Shown piece after piece: positions 1 through 10,571 of a stretch of DNA of 64,000 nt. The DNA is from Polytrichum commune (lineage: Eukaryota; Streptophyta; Polytrichopsida; Polytrichales; Polytrichaceae): the NCBI GenBank assembly GCA_950295325.1, contig OX485807.1:42808440-42872439 (forward strand), read 5' to 3'. Positions within the stretch are counted from its first letter, which is position 1. Each line of letters starts with the position of its first letter. The notes below the pieces were generated by a model, which searched no databases, was not told the DNA's origin, and was given only the letters and a program-made list of their open reading frames with translations. The translations under genes were made by a program, and so were the position numbers.

Positions 1-15
1 TACTTCTTCTAACTA

Positions 16-421
16 CACTATAAAGGATATTTAGTGTTTGCATATATTTAATGTTGTAACCACCCTACCTTGTTCAACACTAATCTTCAATTCCTTGACA
101 ATTAATGTTAAGACATAAATGTGTTGTTACCTTTTCTATTGTCAACTCCTTTCTTGTGAAGTATGGATTTCACTGGACTTGAGATTTTAGGGATGGCGCC
201 CCACCTTCCTGCTCGCTGATCTCTCATCTGCCGAAGTCGACGGCATTTTTTTCATGTCCTTACTACTAACATTTAATTCAAACAAGTAACTTCCACATAT
301 AACCATACTTGATGTTTAGTGGTTGAGTTTACATTTCATATTACTTACTTTCATAGGGTTATTGAAATCTAGTGTGTGTGTTCGTATTTTGTGTATCAAA
401 CACTAAATATCCTTTTTAGTG
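16..421. mobile_element. MITE family A, copy 1 (interrupted)
   Basis: The two ends are inverted copies: the left reads TA-CACTATAAAGGATATTTAG and the right, inward, reads TA-CACTAAAAAGGATATTTAG. TA flanks both ends (14-15 and 422-423), so the target duplication looks like TA, as in Tc1/mariner-type elements. The body aligns through its whole length with 40074-40394, which is about 80 bp shorter because this copy carries an insertion at 173-254. There is no coding capacity, so it is a non-autonomous element. Confidence 0.85.
173..254. other. GC-rich 82-bp insertion in MITE A
   Basis: Absent from the sister copy, which reads straight through this point. The sequence TTTCA occurs just before it (168-172) and at its end (250-254), as a 5-bp target duplication would. 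The insert is GC-richer than its host and has no TIRs and no poly-A. Origin unknown. Confidence 0.6.
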
Positions 422-423
422 TA

Positions 424-1808
424 GTCCACTTCTTCTTGGATATGGAATACGTAGTTTGTACAAGATGATTGGCAAATCCGAGTTGAGGTTGTAGCTGCTT
501 TCCTCATCATTTTTGGAGCTCATATCCTGCATGAATATCTAGTTTATCATCAAAGTGAAGATTCTTGTGCTGATGAAGTGGTCACATACGCCCTTAAGAT
601 TATGTTGCCTATTGAACCTAGAATGGATTATCATATTTTGAGCACGCAACCCAATCTCTTTCAACCACATGTCTTTTTGGTATACACTCTTGAAGTCTCA
701 TCTAACCACATCCCACTTGACAATATAAGTGTCCAATTAAGGTAAGTAAACTATATTAGGCACATCTACCTATGGGGATGAAGTTTTAGATACAAGCATG
801 TGAGAATGTGCATCTACACAAAGATGTTTTGGTGACTCATCGACTCCTTGGGATAAAACCCTTGTCATGTGGGAAGAGCCATTAAAATTAGTAAAAGTCT
901 CCGAGGTTTGGGAACATATTCATCACACTAGCAGGTGAACTTGCCCGTTGGAAATGTGGTTCAAAGTTTTCAGCAAAAATGATGAGTTTTAGCGAGGGTC
1001 AAGTGGAGAAAAGGCTTTAGTAAATTTAAAATGATGTGTATATAGTCTAAGCATTCATCCAATCTTGTCGTAACATGTGTCTTTTGGGTATCCACTCTTG
1101 ACTACATGCCTTGCTGATAGACCACTCATATATACATAGTAAAGGCGCCTATTCCCGACATCAACAATCTATAGGGTACCGGAATTTCGATCAAGTTGGA
1201 ACTGAATTTCGATCAAGCCAAAACCAATAATGCCATGACAGGTGACCTGGTTTTGAGTGTTATAGCGAGGAGGAATGAGTGGTTGAAATGAACGGTTATG
1301 GCAGGCTCTAGACATCGGTAATATGTTTGGGCCAACTTTTGGCTTCAAAAATTCACAGTAATTTTAAATTAAGAAATAAATTACCAAAAAAATTGCAATC
1401 CTCTTGATTTCTATCTTCCTAGAGAGGAAAAAATGTCTTAAGTGATTGGTTATGGGCGCCTCTACTCAAGGTGTCTGATGGAGAAGAGTGCCGTACCACT
1501 TAAGGCCAACATACTTTATGTCCCTTGCCCAAGCCCCGTGTTCCGTCACTCCCCGATGCACATGTTTGACAAATATCAAGCTCCATTTCTTCTATACAAT
1601 GACATAAAGAAATGAAAAAAGAAAAAGAAAAAGAGAAATGTTGATGTTCTTGCAACCTTGACTAAAAGTGTAGTAGTAGAGTGCAAACTCTAAAAGGCTC
1701 GAATATTGGAGACTTCTCATTACCTTACCGTGTGTTAGTGGAAAGGATCTCACATGCACTTACTTTAAAGTTGAGACAACCACCATTAGCCCAATGGTCA
1801 CGGCATGT
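424..1808. other. Intergenic, no feature recognised
   Basis: I see no gene, TIR pair or tandem array here. Base composition is ordinary for the window. Confidence 0.4.
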
Positions 1809-1822
1809 CAATGGATCATATG

Positions 1823-3817
1823 CGAGAAGAAAAGTTAATGCCCGTATCAAAGTACCAGTGTGAATGTGAGTCCGTTGGCTTAATGTTGATTATAGTTATC
1901 TGTAATGCAACTTAAGGTTTTGTTGCCTCTTTTAAGAGGTGGGTTCTAGTGAAGTATTAATAAACCCATAGTTATTGAGGTGGAGGGATGGGTGCTTGTT
2001 TATTGTCAAGTTTTTTTTTTTGTTTAGGATGAGGTATGTAAGGTATTTGATGGCATTCTGGTGTATATTTTTCATGAGGGTTTTAATGTTTGATTAAGGG
2101 ATTTTTAAGTTGGAGAGTTTAATGATTGAGTGTTTGTGTATAGCTCCCTTGACTTATGTTGTGATAGTGATGAGGGGGGTGGTTTGCCATCCACTGTTCT
2201 ATATGGTGTTAATTAGTGGGTCATGTTTGGTGTGTTTATGTGTGAGGGCTTGATCGGGAAATTTGTTGTGGCAATATGTGAATTCGATGAGTTGGACTGT
2301 ATGTGCAAGTGAGGGTGGTATTGGTGTTTGTGTTTGGTTCGGGGCTCCTATGATGCACAAGATGTCCGGTCTTGATTTGGCTTGGCATTGACAGGCAGGT
2401 TGTGAGCATGTACATTTGAGGAGCCATTATGGGATTGTTTGTTCTGGTGGTTTGTTGTTGAGGTTACATGCATTGGTCAATGTGTAGAATCGGGTATTTT
2501 TGTTGGCTTGTAGAGTTTGGGTAATGAGGTTGTTTAAGTATGGGTGTTCACATGTTGATAACAGGTGGGGCCAAGTGTCTCTGTCATTTTTATGGCACAG
2601 TGTACAGTTGGGGTTTTTATGTGTGAGGGGCCAAAATATAGTCTTCTTGTGGTTTCTCATGTATTGGGCATATTTAAATTTTAGAGCTTGGGTAATTTGG
2701 GCATCGGTTATGCTTTCATTTTTCCTGAAGTGATTGGAGAGATCCTGGTTTATTTGAGTGTTCGATAACCATTTGCCCACATATGGGAATTTGTATTTGG
2801 TTGTTGCAACTTCCCAATTTTTATGTTCTTCTGTTATGAATGTGTGGAGATTACGGATGGCTCTGTCAAGTGTGGCCGTGGGGCAACTGGCTAGCCAGTA
2901 GGGAGTAGGGTGGGATGTGTGTATGCAGGGTGTAGTGGATGGTTTTTCTTTAATAGGTGTGCCTTCATTGGCTAATGTATCAACAATTTTGTTTCCGGTG
3001 ATGCCCGAGTGTGCGCATACTTTATGTATGTATATTGTGTGTGGGGTCCAATATATTTGGTATACAATCTATGCTATTAATAATTTGTTTGGGTGGTGAT
3101 GTTATGATGTTGGTGTTCTATGTGATTGTTGATTAAGATTATGCTATTAAGGCTATCTATAAATATGTGCATGTCTAGTTGGTGGTTTGTGTGGTTTTGA
3201 TAGCAATGAGTATGGTGTTGAGTTCTACCCGTAGGATGTTTTGGTACCTTGGGAATCTTTATGCTATTTTGGGGTTGTTGTTGGGGTTGTAGACTCCTAA
3301 GCCGGCGGTCTTGCCCACTATTTGGCATTCAGAGTTTTTGGTGGGTGGGATGAATGAGCCATCCGTGTATATGCATTGTTATGGGTGAAATTTGAGGGGG
3401 TGGATGTGGTTGTATTGGGTTGGTAGGGGGGTTGTGGGGGTGTTTATGGGAGTAGGAGTGTTGGTTTTGGGGGCGTTTTTCCATGTCTTGGAGAATTTGA
3501 TGTGGTATTGTGTGGAGGTAGGTTTGATGGGGTATGTGTCTATATGGATGTTAAGTGTTTTCTTTAGGACGTGTTGTAGTTCGTGGGGGGTTTGTAGGTT
3601 CGTTGTAAGGTTTACTTGGTTGTGTATGCATATTATTAATGTAAGTGATGGTTCTACTTTTTGATAATATTTTTGTCATTCCAGTGTGGGGTCATAATGT
3701 ATAGTTGTATGTATGTCTATGTTGTTGTAGAGTGGGAGTTGTTGTGATGTCCAGTCATTGTGGTTGGCTATTAGGATAGTGAGTGTACTTGTGTCTTCTT
3801 TGGTTGCCATTCTAGCC
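1823..3817 (-). mobile_element. 5'-truncated LINE with RNase H domain (LINE-I copy 1)
   Basis: A LINE insertion on the minus strand, bounded by a perfect 14-bp target duplication, CAATGGATCATATG, at 1809-1822 and 3818-3831. Going 5'->3' on the minus strand it holds the end of ORF2 (RNase H, then a zinc-binding C-terminus) followed by a 3' untranslated region ending in a pyrimidine-rich tail (CTTTTCTTCTC) against the duplication. A run of 11 T at about 2011-2021 lies inside the element. The 3' part aligns with 55368-55813 and with 16463-16760. It is truncated at its 5' end, as usual for LINEs, because the reverse transcriptase domain is missing. Confidence 0.85.
2427..3816 (-). pseudogene. LINE ORF2 C-terminal part: RNase H plus zinc-binding end, decayed
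   Basis: Reading the minus strand from 3816, a frame opens with MATKEDTST and continues through stops and shifts. From about 3380 it shows ribonuclease H signatures in order: YTDGS (first catalytic Asp), RVELNT (Glu), DSLNS (Asp, preceded by Ile instead of Thr), and GNKIVDTLAN (last Asp). The last open part (2427-2780) ends in a zinc-finger-like CTLC...H-x4-C (TWPHLLSTCEHP). Stops and at least two frameshifts (near 3205, 3075 and 3670) make it non-functional. Cellular RNase H lacks the zinc end, while LINE ORF2 proteins commonly have one, so a LINE origin is favoured. Below 2427 the product continues in shifted frames to about 1990. Confidence 0.85.
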
Positions 3818-3831
3818 CAATGGATCATATG

Positions 3832-4939
3832 AGACATGTTTAAGTTTGACAATCTCTTACTGAAAATTGTTCAGTACCTCATGAAGATTGCTTAGAAATA
3901 TAGCACTAGTCCCTAAAGGCCAAGGAGGAGTTTTTATTTTTTTTGGACTCATATTAGCGTACACACTTACGTTATGATTTTATGAATTGGGACATATGGA
4001 TAACTAAAAGCTTGTGTGAACAATCTTCACTTTACAAAGATGTATCCGTATGGTCAGATCCATCATTAGATGTGCAAATTTTGATTTACAAGGTATTGCA
4101 TTGGGATGAACATTTTCAACTAATTTTGGGGAGATTCTACTTGAATTTTTAGATATTAAGTTCTTAAATTGTCCCCACACACGTACCTAAATTTGATGCA
4201 AGCAATAACGCCATTGGTGCATTTCGCCCCAATTGTTTCCATCAAAGTGTAAATTTGGCAAACCCATGGAACCCCTGGATTTGTAATGTCCATGTAAAGT
4301 CATCCATCAAGAAGGTGAAACCACAACGAACTATGTCATAATTTGGGAATTGCAATGTATAGATGATTTGACCATAAAATGCCATTAGTAACCCTAAATT
4401 GATCCTATGGGGTCTAGTCGGAATGAAACACCCCCCACCATGCAGAGGGTGAGGTTTTACTATAACCCCTTTATCCATTATGGATGAGTTTACAAAGACA
4501 CCACGAACCCCAAGCTAGCCCATGGCCCCAAAACAAAATAGAACAACGAGAAAATGAACCTCAATGGACGTAGGTCATACTATGCCTCCACTTGAGATAT
4601 CCGTTTTAGATTCAACCACCTTAAATATCTTGTATATGTTTTGGTTTCAAGAGTACCAACTTATCTGAGCGGTTGTTAATGCTTAAGTTCTCAATAATTG
4701 CTTTTGCCTATATGAGGACAACTTAACCTTGGCTCTAAGTCTTAAACTTTCAAACTTAGCTACAACTATCTACAAATCTAGAAGTGTCATTTCATGTAGT
4801 TGTCAACACAAATAACATGAGAACTAAGGAGTGAAATAAGGAGGGAGCTAGCAACTTAAGATTGATCCACCTATCATAATTTTTATCTTTAATATCTAAA
4901 TACATGTTCTTAAAGGTTTCATATATTAAACTATTGAGC
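3832..4939. other. Intergenic with weak repeat similarity
   Basis: No gene seen. The segment 4430-4520 resembles 27655-27725 (shared words around CCATTATGGATGAGTT and AGACACC), so it probably belongs to an old dispersed repeat. The rest shows nothing I recognise. Confidence 0.35.
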
Positions 4940-5650
4940 GTTTGAACAAACCAATTCCCAAAAAATGGTGGAATGAAATTCCTCTTTCTACCTCTCCAAG
5001 GTGGAAACTCATTTGGCACAAGCATAAGGCACAAAAGGAAGCAACTTTCATTTGGTTAATTTTCCATAAGGCAGTGGCGGTGAATGAGTGGCCTGGACAA
5101 ATCTCAGCGGAGACTTATCATATTTTCTCCCATTATGGCTTGCGATCTATGGAGTACGTGGAGCACAAATTCTTCAGTTGTACATTGGCTCAACAAATGT
5201 GGCACTACGCAACTAACATTATGTGGCCACTTTTTGCCAAAAAAGGTAACCTTGGTCCTCAGAAATCTTTCTCAATGATGCAATGCCTCTTTGATCAACC
5301 TCTCAGTAAGCCATTGAAATCCTTTGGTTAGGTTTGGGTTTTCTAGAGGAGTTGTCTCCCGTGGATTATCTGGCAACAGAGAAATGATTTGGTGTCTAAC
5401 ATTGTTCAATGGCGAGTGGAGGAAACGCACCAAGTTGTGTGGAATTCCTTGCTTGACTATTATAGACTTGAATGGCAACGAACTCTCCAAGACTTGGAAA
5501 AAGCTCCGATGTTGCTTATCAAGATGTTCGTAGAAAATTTGATTCGGTTTGGTGTGTCAAAGGTCTTATTGTTTCTCGGAGCAATTTAGTGGTTACTTGG
5601 AAGGTTTGACCTTGGATGGACATTATTTCTTGAAGTCCGCTTGGTGGTTG
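4940..5650 (+). pseudogene. LINE-II remnant: reverse-transcriptase zinc-binding region
   Basis: An open frame at 4942-5331 has the layout of the zf-RVT domain at the end of plant LINE ORF2 proteins: WKLIWHKHKAQKEATFIWL, then EHKFFSCTLAQQMW. The second half of the zinc site (EHKFFSC) is kept, but the first Cys pair is lost (SHYG). Beyond 5331 the product continues in other frames as IWQQRNDLVSN and LEWQRTLQDLEKAP, so at least two frameshifts separate the pieces. It differs from the RNase H LINE at 1823-3817. Dead remnant; ends not defined. Confidence 0.7.
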
Positions 5651-6402
5651 TACATTTCCTTGCAACTGAATGTGTTTTCAAAATGTGCCAAAAAAGAAAT
5701 CATGTATCAAACTATTGAAATACTATAAAATACATGTTAATTTCTTTTAAATCACATCATTCCAATGTTTTTATAATCATGACCTAATTTTCCTATAAAA
5801 ATAATTCAAACAAACTCACTTTTGGTCTACTTTTGCTTTAAGCTTTAATTGAAAACATGATGTGTGGCAATGAGTGTAACCTATAACGTAGGGTAAGTGA
5901 GACTAGAGTGAGTCCAATGGTATTGAGCTACATCGTTTATGGCATTTAGTGACACATGCACAACAACATCACTTACCATGTTTTGAGGCGTATGCTAGGT
6001 TACACTAATGACCAACAATTTCATCATTAGTGTCACCTCATAATACTTGTCGTGCAAGTGTACTTTTTGATATCCTAGAGTAAGTATGCTCAATATTCTT
6101 ATGAGGTGTATGATCATGCTACACAATGGTCTACAAGTTGATTAAAGTGTACACAAATGGCACTTGGCACTGGTATGTTGAAGAATATCTCCTCTTGCAT
6201 ATTAAAATGTAAATACATGACACTTGCCATTAGTATGCTCAATGATGTCTTCTCTTTAAAATACTAAACTGCAAAAGTATCATCCCAAGCATTCCAATGT
6301 GCTATGCTAAATATCATATGTTAAATGGGTTACTTATGTTGACATATAGTTATCATACTGGCAATGAATGTGACACTTTGAGACTTCTAGGCATCTAGTT
6401 CA
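5651..6402. repeat. Degenerate repeated units, no gene
   Basis: Between about 6040 and 6290 a loosely repeated unit of about 65 bp recurs, with the core CACTTG-CA-T-GTATG-T-AA (for example near 6155 and 6220). The units are too diverged to define limits. The rest of the stretch is AT-rich with no recognisable element. Confidence 0.35.
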
Positions 6403-7145
6403 AGGCCACTTCACACACAAGACTGAGAGCCCATGACCAAGTACACTTCAAGCCACTCTCATTGGTGGAAAAGGCAGAGCCGCTCCGAATTCGCTTCACA
6501 CTACGCTCAAGGGACCAACGGAGTACGTGAATGCAAGATGGATGCAAAGTCTACATGGATTCCTACATGGCACCAAATGAATCATGTTTCATGGTCACTT
6601 GGATTATTTTCAAAAGTCACCTCATGGAGGTAGGCCAAACACAAAACCAACGGGAGACCACGGCACTCCGAACGCTCACAACCGCTGGTTGATTCTATTT
6701 CATCATGCACGAGGATCCGCGTGAATGGAAATCCACTGAAATAGCATCTGGTTGAGGGCCCAGTCTCATACGACTTCACCCTACACTCGAGGGGTCCGTG
6801 ACCCAATGATCGGGGAGATTTTTGGGCATAATCGGTTGACATCCTAGTGTTTGCAAGCCCAACCGGTTATATATCCACATCCTCCGGTTTTCCTTTATTA
6901 AATTGGGGTATATTCTTCTAGAAATTCCTCTAAAACGATCGGTAATTTTCCTATAGTCTTGAACTTCAACCGGTTATTTCTCAAACTCAACCGATTCATT
7001 TGTAACTAACTGCCGGTTCTCCCCGATCATAGCCGTGACCACACCTACATGGTGTTGGAGGTGTGGTGGGACGGCCTTTGGTCACTTTCCTTTGGGCTCT
7101 CACAACATCACGGTCACGGCTCTTGGCTCATGTGTGAAGTGGCCC
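6403..7145. mobile_element. MITE family E, copy 1 (hosts an F element)
   Basis: The ends match the family E terminus GGGCCACTTCACACACGAG (first base A here). The flanking 3-mers are TCA and TTA, one base short of a perfect TTA-type duplication. The body aligns with 10066-10571 and 60958-61460 apart from the 229-bp element inserted at 6804. GGGCC ends with a 3-bp T-N-A duplication fit the Tourist/PIF-Harbinger type. It encodes no transposase; small open frames inside recur only because the copies are similar. Confidence 0.85.
6804..7032. mobile_element. MITE family F, copy 1 (hAT-like), nested in E copy 1
   Basis: Left end CAATGATCGGGGAG, right end read inward CTATGATCGGGGAG. The host sequence CCGTGACC is duplicated exactly on both sides (6796-6803, 7033-7040), and the uninterrupted family E copies have it once. 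An 8-bp duplication with C-A...T/A-G ends is typical of hAT elements. Internally it carries repeated AACCGG motifs. Non-autonomous. Confidence 0.92.
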
Positions 7146-7602
7146 TTAGGGCCTTTGCAAAATAATGCTCGTGGCACACATAAACAACAGTGCTGTGACA
7201 AGGAGCGGCAATAATACATTAAGCAAGGTGGCAGGGCAGGGCAGGGCAGGGGATTGAGAGGAGCATTGGGTTTTTAGCTTATGAGGTCCATGTGTGTTGG
7301 TGATGGAACAAGGAGGAGCTGTCGTCCACGTGGCACAAGGAATCTGGGAGTGGGGCCCACGGGCATATACCCGGGATATACCTGTCGGATATCCAACACC
7401 AGGGTATCTGATCCCCTCTTAAGAGTCTTTATACCCAAAGCTCATCATCGTTATCATGCCAGCGCCAGATTCCCACTGCCAACGTTGTCCCCGCCTGCCC
7501 TCCCTTTCTTTTAGGGCCATGAACACCCGAATCGCTTTTCGACTTTCCTTGTTGCCGTTGTAATTATAGGCTCATTATTATAAGGAGTCAGTTAGACGTG
7601 AT
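7146..7602. other. GC-richer intergenic stretch
   Basis: Contains a short GGCAG run (about 7231-7250) and a small palindromic area around 7365-7400 (GGGATATACC / GGATATCC). The open frame here has no recognisable product. No gene supported. Confidence 0.35.
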
Positions 7603-7689
7603 CAATGTCTGGGGAGGAGTTCTTGGGGCTTATGTTAATCGGTGAAGGAGAACGTCGTCGTCCTAGTGTTTCCGAGCCCAACCAGTTGA

Positions 7690-8114
7690 GGTAGAAATAC
7701 CATAACCCGTGAATTAATAAGGCGATTCGCATTCAAGATCTGGTCTGACAATCATGAGATGATTTTCCCAAGATAGACGAGAAGGATTCGTGAAGAATGC
7801 AAGTTGTTTCGTATTTTTCTGCTCTATACAAAAAATGCTACAATTTTTCAAAGTGGAAAGTTTGTCCGACTCCTTACTCGTTCACTAGATTCTCTCCCTA
7901 CACCGAACATGGTACTCCGCATTTCCATACAGAACATCGCCTAAATCGGTTACCTCATGAGTACATTAACACTTGACTCTCATTGGCTGCACTAAGTGTA
8001 CATGCATTGAAGTTGCCGCCGAGCCATGATCGGTTTTAGAAATGGCAGTTCACCATTATGACGGCAGTCTAGTGCACGGCTAGAGGGTGGTTAACGGGTT
8101 ATGGTATCTCTACC
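7690..8114. mobile_element. MITE family I (PIF-like ends), nested
   Basis: Inverted ends of about 24 bp: GGTAGAAATACCATAACCCG on the left and GGTAGAGATACCATAACCCG on the right, read inward. The flanking 3-mers are TTG and TTA; the uninterrupted F sequence has TTA at this site, which suggests a TTA duplication with one later change. Only one copy is in the window, so the family is provisional. Confidence 0.7.
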
Positions 8115-8122
8115 TTACATGT

Positions 8123-8529
8123 AGTGTTCAAGATTGAAGTCTTCAATGCCCTTTCACACAAGATTTGACCCTTCAGAAATACACCTCTCTCAAAACAACC
8201 CTTCACAACGCAGCCCCAAAATTGAAAAGGAAGACGTCACTCACTTGAAGACTCCTTGATATATGATCTGCATGTCACAAGAACCAACAAATGTAAGACA
8301 TTGTCAAGTGCTACAAGAAGTGGAGTTAGATGATTGATCGTTGATTCTTCACATTGTATTGGAAACATGTACCAGATCTTTCATGCACAAGTTGAATATG
8401 AGTTTTGTGTTTCATTTCTATATTCTTGGATTGACGTCTTGGATTTGAACCGGCCCTTCAAGTGAAAGGCTAAAATTTGAGAGCCCTTCAAAATGAAACT
8501 CGTATGAGGGCTTCAATCTTGAACATTGG
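8123..8529. mobile_element. MITE family J (hAT-like), nested next to family I
   Basis: The ends are inverted copies around GTTCAAGATTGAAG. The 8-mer TTACATGT is present exactly on both sides (8115-8122 and 8530-8537), and intact F copies have it once (GGTTACATGTTG). The left copy of the duplication directly abuts family I, so I and J sit within 8 bp of each other in the same F element. Confidence 0.8.
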
Positions 8530-8679
8530 TTACATGTTGTGATGATCTTTCGGTCTTTCTTTTATTGATTTGAGGTGCATTCCATTTGTTCCTCTGAAAG
8601 GATGGGTAGATTTCCTCCCGTTCATTGGATGTGATCGTCCTTCAACAATTTTCATGCTCTCGGATATCTATGTTACTTG

Positions 8680-8960
8680 TTATCGGCCTTCATTGGATGG
8701 TTACTCTTGACAATTGGCCACGTGGCAGTCGTAGATTGCTTGAGACTCACTCGAATCCCACATGGAAACATTAAGTTTGGGCACCACAAGAGATGGACCT
8801 GGAAGCACCTTATGGTGGACATCGTCACAAGGTCCTTTTACGAAAGGTAGGGAAACGGTGAGACAACTAATATTCAACGTCGTCTCATAAGTTAGCGTGA
8901 AGGATACGATTCCGTTCAAGTTAACTTGGGACACTTCCATTCCACTTTTGTTCACATGGT
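8680..8960. repeat. Dispersed repeat S, unit 1
   Basis: Starts near CGGCCTTCATTG and runs through GGCCACGTGGCAGTCGTAG to GTCGTCTCATAAGTTAG. The same order of motifs recurs at 9685-9945 and, partially, at 9946-10065 plus 10572-10610. A 90-codon minus-strand frame crosses this unit, but the other units do not keep it, so I do not call it a gene. Identity of the repeat unknown. Confidence 0.7.
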
Positions 8961-9049
8961 TACTTTGAGCCATCTAGTAAAAGGCGAAGAATGGTAGGTA
9001 TGAAAGCTTGGATGGGCACCTTTAAGGAAAGAAGCCGGAGTCACGTGTT

Positions 9050-9560
9050 GGGAACTCAAAATCCCATCAATTCAAGGCTTTGGTGCTTCCAACTTTCACA
9101 TACGGCACTGAAATTTGGGGAGGCGACTTCAAAAACTCTCAATGGAAGGTTTTCAAGAAGTGCTTGAAGATGCATATGACGACTCACGCCAAAGTGCAGT
9201 CTCCAACTACCTATCATATATTCTTGCCATTGAAATTGGACGATGCTCGACCATCCCTATCTCTAAGATACTAGATTACGCCACTTTTGCTGCTGTAATA
9301 CAATTGAAAATGAAGCACACTTCGTGTTGGAATGTCCCCTATATAATCCCATGAGAGAATAAGTTTCCATCACTACTTGAGAATGTCGATCTAGGGAACC
9401 TCTCAAAGTGTTTCTTTCAATTGGACCATCAAATGGACATTAGCCTCTATCTCACAGAGACTATTGCACTCCGCCACTCTAAAACAATAGCTTGTTTGAA
9501 ATCATCTTGATGTACTTTCAGTCTCATTAACCTTTTTGGCTGCCCAAAACCTTAAAACCA
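9050..9560 (+). pseudogene. LINE-II remnant: end of reverse-transcriptase ORF
   Basis: The plus strand encodes LPTFTYGTEIWGGD near 9083, the usual motif shortly after the LINE reverse transcriptase core. In shifted frames it continues with ENEAHFVLECPLYNP (second half of a zinc site, H-x4-C, about 9310-9350) and QLDHQMDISLYL (about 9420-9460). Stops and frameshifts break it into several pieces. It looks like a more upstream and terminal portion of a LINE related to the one at 4940-5650. Limits are approximate. Confidence 0.65.
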
Positions 9561-9684
9561 ATTTCATTTCATGTCATCTTCATTCCCATTCCCATTCCCA
9601 TAACTAAGGGAGACTCGATCGTCGTCCTTGAATGTCATGCTATCAGTATATAATTGTCAACCAACATTAACGACCGTAAAGTGC

Positions 9685-9945
9685 TTCCAGGTGCTTCGGC
9701 CTTCATTGACTCTCTCTCTCTCTCTCTCTCTTTCTCTCTTTGCCACATGGCAGTTGTAGATTGATTGGGACGCACTTAAATCCCACTTGGAGATTTTCGT
9801 TTGCCATCAGAAACAATGGACAGTCGGGAAGCACCCTTAGGGGCAGACGTCTTCACAAGGTCCTTTTTCCCTTCACGTGGGCAGGGAATGGTGAGGCAAC
9901 TAAGACTTTTTTTGTCGTCTTATAAGTTAATCTCAAATCGCACAT
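9685..9945. repeat. Dispersed repeat S, unit 2, with (TC)n expansion
   Basis: Aligns with 8680-8960. Where unit 1 reads ATTGGATGGTTACTCTTG, this unit has a TC microsatellite of about 30 bp (about 9709-9739). The alignment then resumes at GCCACATGGCAG. Confidence 0.65.
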
Positions 9946-10065
9946 GGAAATTGTAATTTGCCAACCGAAAAGGTGGACCGGGAAGCACCCTTAGGGTAAA
10001 CGTCTTCACAAGATCCTTTTCCCCCTTCATGTGGGCAGGGAGCGGTGCAAAAACACTACTATTTA
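9946..10065. repeat. Dispersed repeat S, unit 3 (split by MITE E)
   Basis: A partial tandem copy directly after unit 2 (CACATGGA...GGGAAGCACCCTTAGGG...CTTCACAAG). It is interrupted by the family E element at 10066 and resumes at 10572 with GTCGTCTTATAAGTTAATG. Confidence 0.65.
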
Positions 10066-10571
10066 GGGTCACTTCACACACGAGACTGAGAGCCCATGAC
10101 CATTACACTTCAAGCACTCTCATTGGTCGAAAAGGCGGAGCCGGTCCAAGCTCGCTACTTCACACTACTCTTGAGGGACCAACGGAGTATGTGAATGCAA
10201 GATGGATGTAAAAGTCTACATGGATTCCTACATGGCATCGAATGGATCATGTTTCATGGTCAGTTGGACTATTTTCAAAAACCACCTCTTGGAGATAGGC
10301 CTAACCCAAAACAATTGGAAGACCATGGCACTCTGAATGCTCACAACCGTTGGTTTATTCTATTTTATCATGTGTGAGGATCCGCATGAATGGAAATCCA
10401 TTGAAATAGCATCTAGTTGAGGGTCCGGTCACAGATGACTTCACACTACACTTGAGGATCCGTGACCACACTACATGATTTTGGAGGTGTGTTGGGACGG
10501 CCTTTGGACACTTTCTTTTGGGGTCTTACAATTACACAGTCACGGCTCTTGGCTTGTGTGTGAAGTGGCAC
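10066..10571. mobile_element. MITE family E, copy 2
   Basis: Runs from GGGTCACTTCACACACGAG to the inverted end ...GTGTGAAGTGGCAC. TTA is duplicated on both sides (10063-10065, 10572-10574), inside repeat S unit 3. The body is very similar to copy 3 at 60958-61460. Confidence 0.9.

Larger units (their letters stand above)
7603..8627. mobile_element. MITE family F, copy with two nested insertions
   Basis: The left end CAATGTCTGGGGAG and right end CCTCCCGTTCATTG belong to family F. Flanking 8-mers GACGTGAT (7595-7602) and GATGTGAT (8628-8635) differ at one base, as an old 8-bp duplication would. The family F body is split: 7603-7689 gives its left part and 8530-8627 its right part. The sequence between is two other elements, at 7690-8114 and 8123-8529. 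Confidence 0.85.

Noticed and set aside
6433-6633. Short frames inside family E that appear similar in more than one copy
   Set aside because: The similarity follows from the copies being recent duplicates. The frames differ in start and stop and resemble no transposase.
8701-8973. 90-codon minus-strand frame in repeat S
   Set aside because: Other S units do not keep the frame open and the product has no recognisable domain.
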